Source: Pleurotus djamor (lineage: Eukaryota > Basidiomycota > Agaricomycetes > Agaricales > Pleurotaceae). Taken from it: a DNA stretch of 64,000 nt. The first letter of the stretch is position 1. Every line of letters begins with the position of its first letter. This document shows, one piece after another, positions 1 to 9,785 of this stretch. The stretch is from contig JAPEVF010000059.1 of the NCBI GenBank assembly GCA_029747585.1, positions 59,993 to 123,992 on the forward strand. Reading direction: 5' to 3'. Both the position numbers and the translations under genes were made by a program. The notes beneath the pieces were generated by a model that saw only the letters and a list, made by a program, of their open reading frames with translations, was not told the origin of the DNA and ran no database searches.

Positions 1-2
1 AT

Positions 3-137
3 AGGATGGTCGAGGAGATGAAGTTGGAGGAGAGGATCAGAGAGCGGGAAAAGGAACCTTCGCATTCCGAGCCGGCGCGAACGACCCAGCCCAGCGTGGA
101 AGAAGGGATGAGAGAGAAGGTTGCTGTCCTCGCATAA
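3..137 (+). CDS. 3' end of an unidentified gene (partial)
   Basis: An open frame enters from the left edge and stops at 135-137. The 44 visible residues are charged and probably helical (MVEEMKLEERIRERE near the start), end in VAVLA, and show no recognisable domain. It is the only frame at the edge with this composition, so it is taken as the C-terminus of a gene lying mostly outside the window. It is convergent with the HSP12 gene that ends at 340. Function unknown; it could also be 3' UTR sequence that happens to be open. Confidence 0.35.
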   Translation, partial: RMVEEMKLEERIREREKEPSHSEPARTTQPSVEEGMREKVAVLA

Positions 138-339
138 CGATATACCTCACGGACTTTCTACGCTATCGCATCTTTCGTCTCCCTTCATCCCTCCATCTGT
201 TTCAGCGATTGGATACATTCCGTGTATATCATTTCGTCATTTCGTCGATTATAGCACATATTGGTACATTTCAAGCACGTGTATATATACATATATCATT
301 GCCTCCAAGTCCGAGACCAGTGAATAGTGACCTTTCTAT

Positions 340-727
340 CTAGTAGTGGTTGTCCGACATGCCAAAGGCTCGCTTGGTCTTGTCACCAAGGGTGTCGTTG
401 TTGTGGGTGTGGTGGTTGGAGTTGCCGCTTAGATGGTCTGTGGCTTTCTGCCCGTACGATTTCTCGTTCTACAATGCGAGGTGACTCATGAGCGACGGTA
501 ACCTTGGTGTGATTCGGGTATGCTTACATTGGGCTGGAGGGTGGACGCGGCGGAATCGGTGTTGCCCTTGAATTTGTCGCCGAAGTGCTCAGTGGTCGTC
601 TTCTGGGAATCGGGCTGGCAAGGGGTCGTCAGATAGACATCCTATACATAAATCGTGCGAGGAATGAGCTCACCTTGATAGCGGCAGAGACCTTGTCGGT
701 GAAAGATTGACGTCCGTGGTCAGACAT
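340..727 (-). CDS. HSP12: HSP12/HSP9-family small stress protein, copy A
   Basis: Small hydrophilic stress protein of the yeast Hsp12 / S. pombe Hsp9 family, which is intrinsically disordered in solution and associates with membranes under stress. Three exons (674-727, 528-614, 340-468) give 89 aa. It starts MSDHGRQSFTDKVSAAIK, the family signature, followed by PDSQKTTTEHFGDKFKG and a second amphipathic repeat. Introns are GT-AG and both joins are in phase 0. The C-terminal half is more divergent than in copy B and carries His/Asn-rich sequence (NSNHHTHNND). A TATATAA box lies about 105 bp upstream of the ATG. Copy B lies about 0.9 kb away on the same strand with identical first two intron positions. 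Confidence 0.9.
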
Positions 728-1633
728 GATTATTTGAGTTGGACTTATAAGTAGTAGTAGTGGTTTGAGTGATCGAGTGATTGAATGTGAGTGGGTGATT
801 TGATGTCTCTCCCTCGTCCATCCAAAGCCTCTTATATACGTATTCTCACCTGGGATTCTATGGAGCACGTATGGGTCACTGGGTGGCGACAGTGGCGACA
901 TGGTGCAGTCTGGTGCAGCCAAGGATGCAACGACGAACGCGTGACGTCATAAAGGGCCTTTGAACTAGGAAGTGAATTTCACGCCACTACTACATACGTC
1001 ATTGACGTTATGGTGAGCCTATTTGCACCACGACGCGTAGTGGGATGATGACATGGACCATGGATATGGATACTGGGGTAGTTTGAGCTTGTAATGACGG
1101 TATTGGATTTGGATGACGCATTTTAGCTTTATCATGTATATCTTCATGTGAGCACCTGTGGTCATGAGACCATGGGCGAGTTTACTGTGAACCTCGAGAA
1201 GGTTCTGGGACCCGGAGAGACGGTTAATCGTAGCCATGTATGGGGGAGCTCTAGACTGTGACAGTGCGAAGAAGCTACTTTACTTACCTGCAAGAACCTC
1301 GGTATCAGGTTTGTGATGTACTTCAATGACCTATATCAATGAATGATCAGAACGGAGAAATTCTAGCCGTGCTGAGATTTTGAGTTCCCCAGTTTTCCTG
1401 CAGTCAGAATCGACCAGCTTAGCTCAAAGTTACCCTTCGCACCTGTATGGGACGTGCAACTATCTGTTTACTCCATGTGTGCCTGTGCGGTCGTTGAACG
1501 AAGTTGCAATGTGGCAGAATATTCCGAAATCCGAGTAGGTAATTCAAATATTGACGGTGAGGTTCTGTTGCTACGGCATTTGTATTGCATTTGGTACTAA
1601 GATTCTACATTACTCCCTATGAACTTGAATCGT
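728..1633. other. Intergenic region between the two HSP12 copies
   Basis: About 0.9 kb without a supported gene. The left part is the upstream region of HSP12 copy A, with its TATA box. The right part should contain the 3' UTR of copy B. A 72-codon open frame on the minus strand at 1019-1237 has no family features or intron context and is not called. Confidence 0.5.
832..838 (-). promoter_or_regulatory. TATA box of HSP12 copy A
   Basis: TATATAA read on the minus strand, about 105 bp upstream of the start codon at 727. TATA-containing promoters are typical of strongly inducible stress genes; copy B has the same arrangement. Confidence 0.55.
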
Positions 1634-2074
1634 TCAGGCCCTGGAGTTCGAGTCGCCCATGCCCATCGCGTTCTTGGCCTTGTCCAGCATAGATTCCTAA
1701 GTTAACGCGTCGTTTGAATCAGTATCAGCATTNAAAAAATGATAATATACGAGAAACACACCTGGTTCTCGTTCTGGTTGCCGCTGAACGTGTCACCCAT
1801 CTTCTGGGTAGCAGACTTCTGACTCTAAACGACAAATCAGACAATGGTGGTAAGGACCGACGAGGTGAACGTACCTCGGGCTGCATGGTAGAGGCAGCAG
1901 AATCGGTGGTGCTTTTGAACTTGTCACCCATCTGCTCGGTGAAGGACTTCTGGGAGTCGGGCTACGGAAGGAGCAACATGAACAATATGCAACGTCGCGA
2001 TCGACGACGAGGACACATACCTTCATGGCGGAAGAGGCCTTGTCGGTGAAAGATTGACGACCGGTGTCAGACAT
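1634..2074 (-). CDS. HSP12: HSP12/HSP9-family small stress protein, copy B
   Basis: Second HSP12-family gene, 88 aa from four exons (2021-2074, 1875-1961, 1762-1824, 1634-1696). It starts MSDTGRQSFTDKASSAMK, continues PDSQKSFTEQMGDKFKS, and ends near LDKAKNAMGMGDSNSRA. It is closer to the canonical family than copy A. Introns 1 and 2 fall at exactly the same codons as in copy A (after 18 and 47 codons), showing a tandem duplication. Intron 3 is absent from copy A. One N lies inside intron 3. The gene is head-to-head with OTU1, with a shared 188-bp upstream region holding a TATA box and a stress-response-element-like AGGGG. Confidence 0.92.
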
Positions 2075-2262
2075 GGTGTTGTTGTATAGAGTAAGTAGTG
2101 CGAATAGAGCTGATAAACGATTGCAGGATAGGGATTGAGAGCGGTAGATGGGCTTTTATATATAGGACGCGTCTCGATATTAATGACGCAATGGCATGAC
2201 GCGTTGAATCACGTGTCTTGTGATTTAAAGTTGAAGGGGGGACGATCGATGCAGGAAATGAA
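2075..2262. promoter_or_regulatory. Bidirectional promoter region HSP12-B / OTU1
   Basis: 188 bp separate the two start codons. TATATATA at 2157-2164 lies 83 bp upstream of the HSP12 ATG. AGGGG at 2235-2239 matches the core of the fungal stress-response element bound by Msn2/4-type zinc-finger factors. Whether such a factor acts here is inference. Confidence 0.5.
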
Positions 2263-3571
2263 ATGGCTCCACTCCGACTTCGACATTCCAAAGGCGTCTC
2301 GAGCCTCGATGTCGACGCTGATGCGACGGTTGCCGTGTTACAGCAGCAGATCTTCTCTGTCACAGACATCCCTCCCTCTGCGCAGATCTGCAAGACTGGA
2401 TATCCACCCCGCCCGTTGACGCTCGTCCCCGAGTTGCCTGTGTCGAGTCTTGGTCTCAGGCCGGGCGATCAGATCATCGTCAGCGAGTCCGCGTCCGCGC
2501 CTGCGCCTGTCGCTCCTCCCCCTGTCTCCGTTGCCGCCCCTGCCCCTGTCCCTTCTGCCAGTGCCTCAGGACCTGCGTCCGTGGAAACCCAAGATGGCAG
2601 TCATCTCGTCCATCGTGTCCGTCCATTCAGTCGCCTGTTTGTCCTTCGCCTTCTCAACGACCTGCACAGATCGTCCCAGACGACAACTCGTGTCTCTTCT
2701 CTTCTATCGCACTCATCTTCCATCTGTCGAACCCACAGACCATACGAAAATGTTGCTCGATCCCCCTCCAAATTTCATTTCATGTACACCTGCTGACTCC
2801 AGTACCACACAGTCGTTGCGGATGGGATCCAGCGTGACCCCCAAACTTACAATGAAGCCATTCTGGGGTACGCAGCATGCACTCATCCGCTACGTCTCCG
2901 CTCATTCCGGCGCAGCATGTCCCCAGACAAATACATCTCCACTATCCTCAAGCCATCCACTTGGGGCGGTGCGATCGAGCTGTCGATCCTAGCCAACCAT
3001 TTCAACACGGAAATAGACAGCATCGACGTTGAAACAGGGAGAGTCGACCAATTCGAGCCGGCGCAGAATTCATCTGGGTACACACTTCACCCTCTTCTCT
3101 CTTCCTTCTCGGTAGGCCATCACCAGCTGACTTGAACGGCTAATTGTAGCAACCGTTGTGTTCTCGTCTATTCGGGGATCCATTACGATGCTGCCACATT
3201 GGCACCTATGGTCGATGCTCCGGCAGACTTCCACCAGACCGTATTCCCTATCGTACGCTCTTCCTTCCTTCCATCCATACAATTCAACACCCATTCTAAC
3301 CACCCACCTAGCGATCCACGGACTCGAACTCGGATCCAGTCCTCATTGCAGCGAAGAAGCTAGCTGATATCCTTCGTGCGAAGAGAGCTTTCACGAATAC
3401 ATCGACGTTCGACTTGAAATGCGAGGTGCGTTGCGTCCTTGTTGCCTATTTACGAGCTATTCCCCGATAATGACGGATCATCACTAGCAATGTGGGGTGG
3501 GCCTCAAGGGAGAGAAAGGCGCCAGAGCCCACGCTGAACAGACTGGACACACCAGGTTTGGAGAGTATTAA
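2263..3571 (+). CDS. OTU1: Ubiquitin thioesterase OTU1 (YOD1)
   Basis: Deubiquitinase of the OTU cysteine-protease family; in yeast and mammals it works with the Cdc48/p97 ATPase in ERAD. Seven exons: 2263-2616, 2670-2751, 2813-2867, 2916-3077, 3150-3252, 3312-3425, 3488-3571. An N-terminal UBX-like domain (residues about 1-75) is followed by a Pro/Ala/Ser-rich linker. The OTU catalytic motif is VPDDNSCLFSS (Asp and Cys). The core continues with STWGGAIELSILANHF and ends with the His box VYSGIHYDA. A C-terminal C2H2 finger (KCEQCGVGLKGEKGARAHAE...TGHTRF) matches YOD1. All joins keep frame. The first donor is the weaker GTCCGT, also used in CCT4 here. Confidence 0.93.
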
Positions 3572-4122
3572 ATCCGTTCGAGTCCCCTATGTATGATGGA
3601 GACCCCTAATACACACAATTCATCATTGTTCCCAACGTTGACCAGGCCTCGTTTGCGGTCGTTCCCCATCATTCGAGAGCCCTTGACTTGTACTTGCCGG
3701 AATTTCTGTGACCGGGAATGATCAATCATTCAATGGACGCCTGTAATGCACGCAGTCAACACGCAGGCCGCATTATACTCTCTTGAGGCCAAGGTGGGGT
3801 GCCTTTTGATGTTTTCTGGCGCCCTCACTCTGTTGTAACTCTATTGCCCATTGGCCCAAGTCCCTGGTCTCCACAGCGAAAAGCGCTATATATGATTGTC
3901 GCCGAGGAACTACTGGTCCCTTTCTTCTCTTCCTCTCCTTCTCTCTCTCGCTCTCTCCTCTGAAAGTTGAAGGCTACCCAAAAGAAAACGAACCTCAGTG
4001 AAAACTTGAAGTAAAAAAGGCATGGCATTGCACAGGCCAGATTGGCTCGAAGTAAGTCGCCTGTCTTGTGCTCCCCAGGCTCGCTCGACTGACATGTGTA
4101 TGTGATTCCGCCACAAGGATAG
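3572..4122. other. Intergenic region upstream of the HET gene, with pyrimidine tract
   Basis: About 550 bp without a convincing gene. A nearly pure C/T stretch at about 3918-3961 resembles the CT-rich tracts often found just upstream of transcription starts in filamentous fungi. A long open frame on the minus strand (3825-4304) overlaps this tract and the HET gene and has no recognisable features. Confidence 0.4.
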
Positions 4123-5842
4123 ATGGCTCGAAAAGGCACGTCTGAAGCTATCTTGAGCGATTCGCGCTTGTACTCAACCACCTTCACAATAGGTACAACG
4201 TCGTATTCACTTCGTGCACGTTTCTTCGTGTTAACCGCCCATTCCCCAGTAAGTTCCCATCCCCCCGCCTCTCTCAACACCCAATCGTCACCACTAACAT
4301 ACACCCCACATGTGGTTAGGATTCGCTATGACATCTCCCACCTCACCCACTCCTTCCCCATCCACCTCTTCGACACCCAAGACCGTCTCCTCCTCTCCCG
4401 CTCCTCTGTCGCCTCCAAAATCGAAGCATGCCTCCTCGACGCACTGCAACATGATCCATCCCTCATGCAGAGGGAGAATAACGCGAAAGTGGCTGCGATA
4501 ATGCGGTTTCATGGGAGGTATGCGATTCTTTCGCATACGTGGGCGAATCGAGAGTTGGGGTTTCGGGATGTCAATGTTGAAGGGGGAATGGGAGTGGGGT
4601 CGTTGGAGAAGAAGGAGGGGTATGCCAAGTTGGATGGGATGTGTCGCGTCGCGGGCGAGTTCATGTGTAGGTATGTATGGTTCGACGCCGTGTGTATCGA
4701 CAAGAGCAATACGATGGAGATGGAAGAGACGATCCATTCGATGTGGAAGTGGTATCAAAACGCGTACATCTGCATCGTCCATCTCTCCAATACGAACCTC
4801 AAACTCCCTTCGTATCCTGCAAATTCATCTGTGTCACCGACGGGACCGAGGAGACGGGGTGATTCGAAAAGAAAGCAGCTTAAGGAGGATCCATGGTTCC
4901 GGAGGGGATGGACGTTGCCGGAGTTGTTGGCACCGAAGAGGATCAAGTTTTATTTGGGCGATTGGACGAAGATGGATCAGAGGGTTGGGAGGAGATTTGA
5001 TATCTGTCGTGTGCAGGAGGAGGGGTTTGATTTTGGCGCGGAGTATGTGCAGTTTTTGAGGCTTGTTGCTGATGCGGCCAGTAAGTTCCTCTCTTGATTC
5101 TTGTATGACGCAGAACAGGACCTGAGCTTGTCTTTCGTGTCCCTGTATAGCCGTTCCTGTATGTGCAGTCAAACAGTTCAGTCTCCGTACACACTCAGCT
5201 CCAGAAGTATTCCACTGGATATCCAAACGCATCACCACCCGCCCCGAAGATCTCTCCTACTGCCTCATGGGCATGCTCGATATCCACATCCCCATCATCT
5301 ATGGCGAGGGCCACGAAAACGCTTTCTACCGGCTCCAATCTGCCTGTCTCCAATCCTCCCCTTCCCGCCTCATATTCCACTGGTTCGGCATGCCCTCGCC
5401 CAAAAACTCAATGATCGCAGCCGACCCTTCCGCGTTCAAACACACGGGTACTTACGAAGGGTACGTCGATGGCCAGCTGCTTTTCCGAGACCACATGGAT
5501 ATCGATACATCGTTCGTGTTGACGAATGCCGGGTTGAGGATGATGGTGACGTTGTTCGATGTGCGGGTGGTGAGCGTTCATCCGTATGATGAGATGTATG
5601 ATCACTTTCGGTGTGCAATCTTCGAGGATGATGATACGGAGATTTTGGCGTTGAAGGCGCATCGGGCGGTTGGGACGATACCGAGGAGTCAGGTGGGGGT
5701 GTATGCGGATGGGTTGGCGGTGCTGCTAGGGAAGCAGACGCAGGCGGGGCATTTTAAGAGGTATTCGCGGGTGGAGTTCAAACGGCTTCCGAGTCTTGTC
5801 AGGCTTTCAGTTCGACGGCCGCAGGTTGTGTTTATTACTTAG
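4123..5842 (+). CDS. HET-domain protein (heterokaryon-incompatibility type)
   Basis: Member of the HET family, implicated in fungal non-self recognition and programmed cell death. Exon 4123-5080 joins 5151-5842 in phase (549 aa if the 5' end is right). HET-core motifs are in order: RYAILSHTW, KLDGMCRVA, YVWFDAVCIDKSN, MWKWYQNA, WFRRGWTLPELLAPK, then after the intron RITTRPEDLSYCLMGM and IPIIYGEGHENAFYRLQ. The C-terminal ~170 aa have no known partner domain: no NACHT, ankyrin or WD40. The 5' end is uncertain. A GTAAGT at 4249 and TTAG at 4316-4319 would make a 71-nt intron that breaks the frame, so the uninterrupted reading is used. The conserved core begins near residue 130. Confidence 0.8.
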
Positions 5843-5945
5843 GTGGCATTCGTTGTGGATCAGTGGTTCGAGCTGGTTTCTCGACTGTATATATGTAGAA
5901 CAAGCAGTAATTATGTACAACATTTTTGATATGAAAACGAGAACT

Positions 5946-7401
5946 TTACAGGTCATCCCCAGATTTCTCAATCTCCATGACAAGCGGGACGTGATCAGAT
6001 CCGTAGACGTCTCCTCGAATCTCACACATTTTGACGCGTGGAGAGAGGCGTTCGCTGATGACAACTAGAGACGCTTGAATGATCGTCTCGACAAGCATTC
6101 TAGTCAAGGAAAACTCACACATATCAAGTCTCCACCCCAGGCCCTTCGCGCGACAGTTAAATCGATACGAGAAATACGAGTATGCTCGGTCTTCAGGGTG
6201 CAATTGGCGCCATATGTCGGTGAATTTGGGAGCAGCCTCAGCCTCAGTCTCTGCCTCGTCCTCTCCCGCCTTGTCGTTGGATTTCTGTGAAGGAGGTAGA
6301 GGAAGTGAGGATCCGTCCAGAATGCGTTTGTAAGACGACGTTTCCGACTCGGTGTATCCTGCGGTCTTGTTCCAATTCTTCTTGGCGTTTGCAAGGTCTA
6401 TGGGTTGCTCAGTTCTGTGTGGACGACCCGAGGGAGCAAAGGACTTTACCTAGCTCTGCGGGGGCGACGTTCAAGTCTCCCGTCCACACGACAGGCTTTC
6501 CGGTACCATCCAAGCCAGTTTTCTCCAACTGTCTCAGGTACTTGGTAAACCAGTAGTTCCACTCCTCCTTCTCCGACAATGTCTTCAACTTCTCCCCAGC
6601 ATTGACGACGTACGTGCCGACCAAGTAGAGAGAAGGGAATTCTAAGGTTATAATCCGCCCTTTGAGGGATGTTGGATCTGGGTGGCCAGGAATCGTGGTT
6701 GATGAGGAAAGTGCTGGGTATTTGGATAATATCGCAGTGCCAGCTTGAAGGGGAGGTATATGAGATATCCGACGCGTTATTGAGGGGATAAAAGGGCGCA
6801 ACACGTACCATAGCCCTTCTTAGCGGAGATGGACCAGTAGCAGTGTGGAAAACGCGTGAGGAGAGATGGGTCTACGGGTGGGTTGTTGACTTTGGTTTCT
6901 GTTAGGACGAGGATGTCTGGATCCTCTGCTTCGAGATAGTGTTTGAAGCCCTGGCAGTAAGCATATGAGCTTCCTTCGCAAATGCACACAGAGATGATCT
7001 CGCGCCTTTTTCTGGCATGCAGCTAGCCCACAGACATTCCACGTCGCGATTCTGATAGTACCAGGAGTCTTTGCAGCAAAGCTCAGGCCCGTGTTCGACT
7101 GATCTTGTTTCGCGGGTAAGCTGCTCTCTGACTTAGAGGCAGCTGTTTTCCTTCGTTTTGCTGCGCTGTTGGATTTAGTTACGTGACTCTCCGACTTCGA
7201 TGTTGTGAGTCGAGTCGGTGGAGAATCAGAATCGGCGCCACCGTCGGTGTCGGTGTCTGAGGCAGCCTTTCGCTTGGATGAAGAAGCAGTTCGAGAGAGG
7301 GGTGCCATGTTTTTCAGGGAACGCAGTGGCGATGGTGGCGAGAGAGAAAGAAGAGGCCTTAGACATGGGCGGAACGCGCTCAAGCGATTAGTCAAGAACA
7401 T
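5946..7401 (-). CDS. AP endonuclease, exonuclease III/APE1 family
   Basis: Class II apurinic/apyrimidinic endonuclease that cuts the backbone 5' of abasic sites in base excision repair. Five exons (7006-7401, 6809-6950, 6450-6743, 6119-6397, 5946-6064) give 409 aa. A ~105-residue N-terminal extension is Ser/Lys-rich; its first 30 residues are basic and hydrophobic, possibly mitochondrial, with an internal Met (MAPLSRT) for a nuclear form. Catalytic motifs: IATWNVCGL, ILVLTETK (metal-binding Glu), YVVNAG, TGDLNVAP (Asp-x-Asn), GWRLD, and GSDHVPL (Asp-His). Intron 1 is GC-AG: the KKGF junction, matching human KKGL, is obtained only this way. Intron 4 is 54 nt and frame-neutral; removing it restores LDMFVISERL. 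Confidence 0.93.
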
Positions 7402-7673
7402 GGCCCCTGTTAAAACGCGATCTGGAGCCCCTGTTCAAAGTTTGCAACAAACTCATAGACTCCGGAGCGCTGCTCTGACCTTCGCAAGACCATCGCAGTT
7501 GCCTCCAAATTTCAAGTTCGTCCGGGGATGTCGTTATGAGGCCTTGGCTCTGCTGAATCTGTCTGCCACTCTTCTTCTTCTTGCTCTCTCTTTCTTACCA
7601 CCACCTTCTCTCTTTCCTGAGCTCTATATTTTATATCTGCTATACGCCACTCGTCTCCCTCTACGCCCCAGGA
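7402..7673. promoter_or_regulatory. Divergent promoter region AP endonuclease / DUF7918 gene
   Basis: 272 bp between two outward-facing start codons, with a CT-rich run (about 7566-7620) near the DUF7918 start. No specific factor site is claimed. Confidence 0.4.
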
Positions 7674-9284
7674 ATGATCACCCATCGCGGATTCTCAGCT
7701 TGGATTACCTGTGACGACGAACCCCTCCCAGAGCTTCTGACTGCACTTGACGAAGTCAATCATCGCGTATCGTGTTGGGTTCCCAGTGAGCCAGGTCGAG
7801 TGAGTTCGCTATTTCACCGTGGTCGCTTGCGGACTCGTTATACTGGAGTTAAGAGTATTAACCTGATCGTACTCCCGCTCGTATAGAAATTCTCCGTCCA
7901 TTGGCAGGACCATGGCGGAGGTGTCATATCCACTGGTTATATAACTCTAGACGGTTATCTTGTCCCCGGTCGCTTTCTCTTCGGCGATGGCACTACTTCA
8001 CGGAATGGTGTTCGCTCCGGTCCTATCTCAGAGAAGCCCTTCGTATTTCAGTCTGTTCCAGACGACGTCCCCTCACCAAGTCAGTAGCTTCCTCCACCAC
8101 CTGCCACTTATCTCGAATTGACTCATTCTCTCCCTTCATCTTTCAAGTCTCATCATTGAGTAGCTTGCAATGTTCCCCTACTTCGAAGACACCCTCTAAA
8201 GATCTTGGAACGATTGTCTTACGAATCCGACGCGTCAAAGTTAAAGACTCACAACACCCCGCAAATCCACTCCAACCCATTCCCCCTCAGGCTTTGGGCA
8301 AGCGGAAAGCGGGGGACATCTATGTTGGGTACGCTATCTTCCGTTGCTCGTCCTTCAAGCTAAAATGAGCATATTTGTCTCAGATACGGCGAAGATGTCC
8401 CTGCAACCTCACAAAGACCCAAGACCTGGTCGGTGGAGTCATATGATCCAGAAGATGGCGACAGAGCCGTCACGTATGTTTCCTTCGTCTTTCGATATCG
8501 CTCTACGGAATTCCTCCAGTCACAAGGTATCATGCCGCCACCCAAGAAAGTCATAAGCTCTATCACTATCCCTACGAGGCGAATAGCCAGTGCTCCCGCG
8601 ATCCCCACTCTACGAGGCAGTGGACTCCCTTCCACTTCTTTGCTATTTTCAACAGACTCCCCTACAGACTCCCGTCCGCAATCTCCTGACACGCCCAGTG
8701 TTTCGACTCAAACTGGTGCTTCAGAGAGGACGACTAGAAATGAATCCCGCGGAGATGGTCCTCCAACTGCTAAGAGAAAGAGGAAACCGAATCAAAGTGA
8801 TTTCCTCAGTAATGTGCGTTCCTATCCCTTTCGCTTCTTCGTGTTCGTAATCTCATGTCCAATCTAGGGTCCATATCGTCTACGTCGTCCTTCGGACATG
8901 AGACGCGCAGTATCCTGGCGCGCTCCCAACTCCGTCCAACCTCTATCCAAGCATTCCTCCAAGCTCGCAAGTAACTCAACAATATCACAACGCCACACTC
9001 ACGAAGAACCGGTCACGTTCAACAACCCATTCGCCAGCTCTGCTTACCCCTCACCAATCTCGCGCAATAACAGTCTCCTTATGCCCTTGGGTTCATCCGA
9101 CACCGAGGAGTCGAGTCCCGAATTTAACAGCCCCACTTTCTTTGAGGGAGGGAGCCAAGACACCGTTGATAGTGTTCCAGAGTATGACTATGGGAGCTCT
9201 AGCTCGGCGATCCGTGCATACTACACCTCCTTGGCGGATGGTAGCTTCGGGTTTCAGTCACCCTCTCCCCCAAAGCACGATTGA
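7674..9284 (+). CDS. DUF7918-family protein
   Basis: Protein of a family expanded in mushroom-forming basidiomycetes; function unknown. Five exons (7674-7799, 7887-8079, 8148-8328, 8384-8813, 8868-9284) give 448 aa with all phases consistent. The first ~210 residues match the family pattern: GFSAWITCDDEPLPE near the start, VSCWVPSEPGR, FSVHWQDH, a glycine-rich beta segment with GYLVPGRFLFG, LGTIVLRIRRVKV, and the end pattern TYVSFVFRYRS...FLQSQGIMPPP. The remainder is Ser/Thr/Pro-rich and disordered, with a basic KRKRKPNQ patch that could be a nuclear signal. No catalytic motif is visible. The name rests on pattern memory of the family, not a database search. Confidence 0.78.
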
Positions 9285-9785
9285 AGGACTCCTCGACTTC
9301 ATCCCATCGTCGTGACGAAACACCGTCTGGGCCTTTCCCTCCCCGGCTTTCCTATCAAAATGTTTTCTATGAACTCTGCTGGACGTCCACGTCTCCTCGC
9401 TTTCCTACGCTTTCCAATTGTCTATCTCACCGCTATCCATATCGCTTTGTCCCCCGCTTCATCAAGTTGCTCTTCCTTGTTCCTCCCTGTTTATGCCTTC
9501 ACAGCTTTTTATGTCTAAATTGCTTTGCTGTATTCTATCGCTTTGGCGGATTGTTCATAAAGAAAATTGATATTACGTCTCACATGAATATGTCGTACCT
9601 TACTGATTCCTGTTTAACGGGTGCCTCCACCGCCCTTGTACTTTGGTAGCGTAGAATGTAACCCTTGTGTAGCCGGTCGACTGTCACAGCTTTGGTAGAT
9701 AGCTACGGTAGATGCTGGTCTTTGAGAAATATACATATGTGTACCCAAACTGATGTCACTAAATTTGTTCAGTCCTCGAAGATAT
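9285..9785. other. Convergent intergenic region
   Basis: About 500 bp between the stop codons of the DUF7918 gene and the pectate-lyase-like gene, AT-richer and rich in TTT/CTT runs. Probably two 3' UTRs. No repeat or RNA gene seen. Confidence 0.4.

Noticed and set aside
121..327. 68-codon open frame on the plus strand
   Set aside because: Overlaps the 3' end of the partial first gene in another frame, low-complexity hydrophobic sequence, no family features.
1019..1237. 72-codon open frame on the minus strand between the HSP12 copies
   Set aside because: No conserved motif, no intron context, and lies in ordinary upstream DNA.
3825..4304. 159-codon open frame on the minus strand
   Set aside because: Overlaps a pyrimidine tract and the HET 5' end; its Glu/Arg-rich stretch is just the CT repeat read in reverse.
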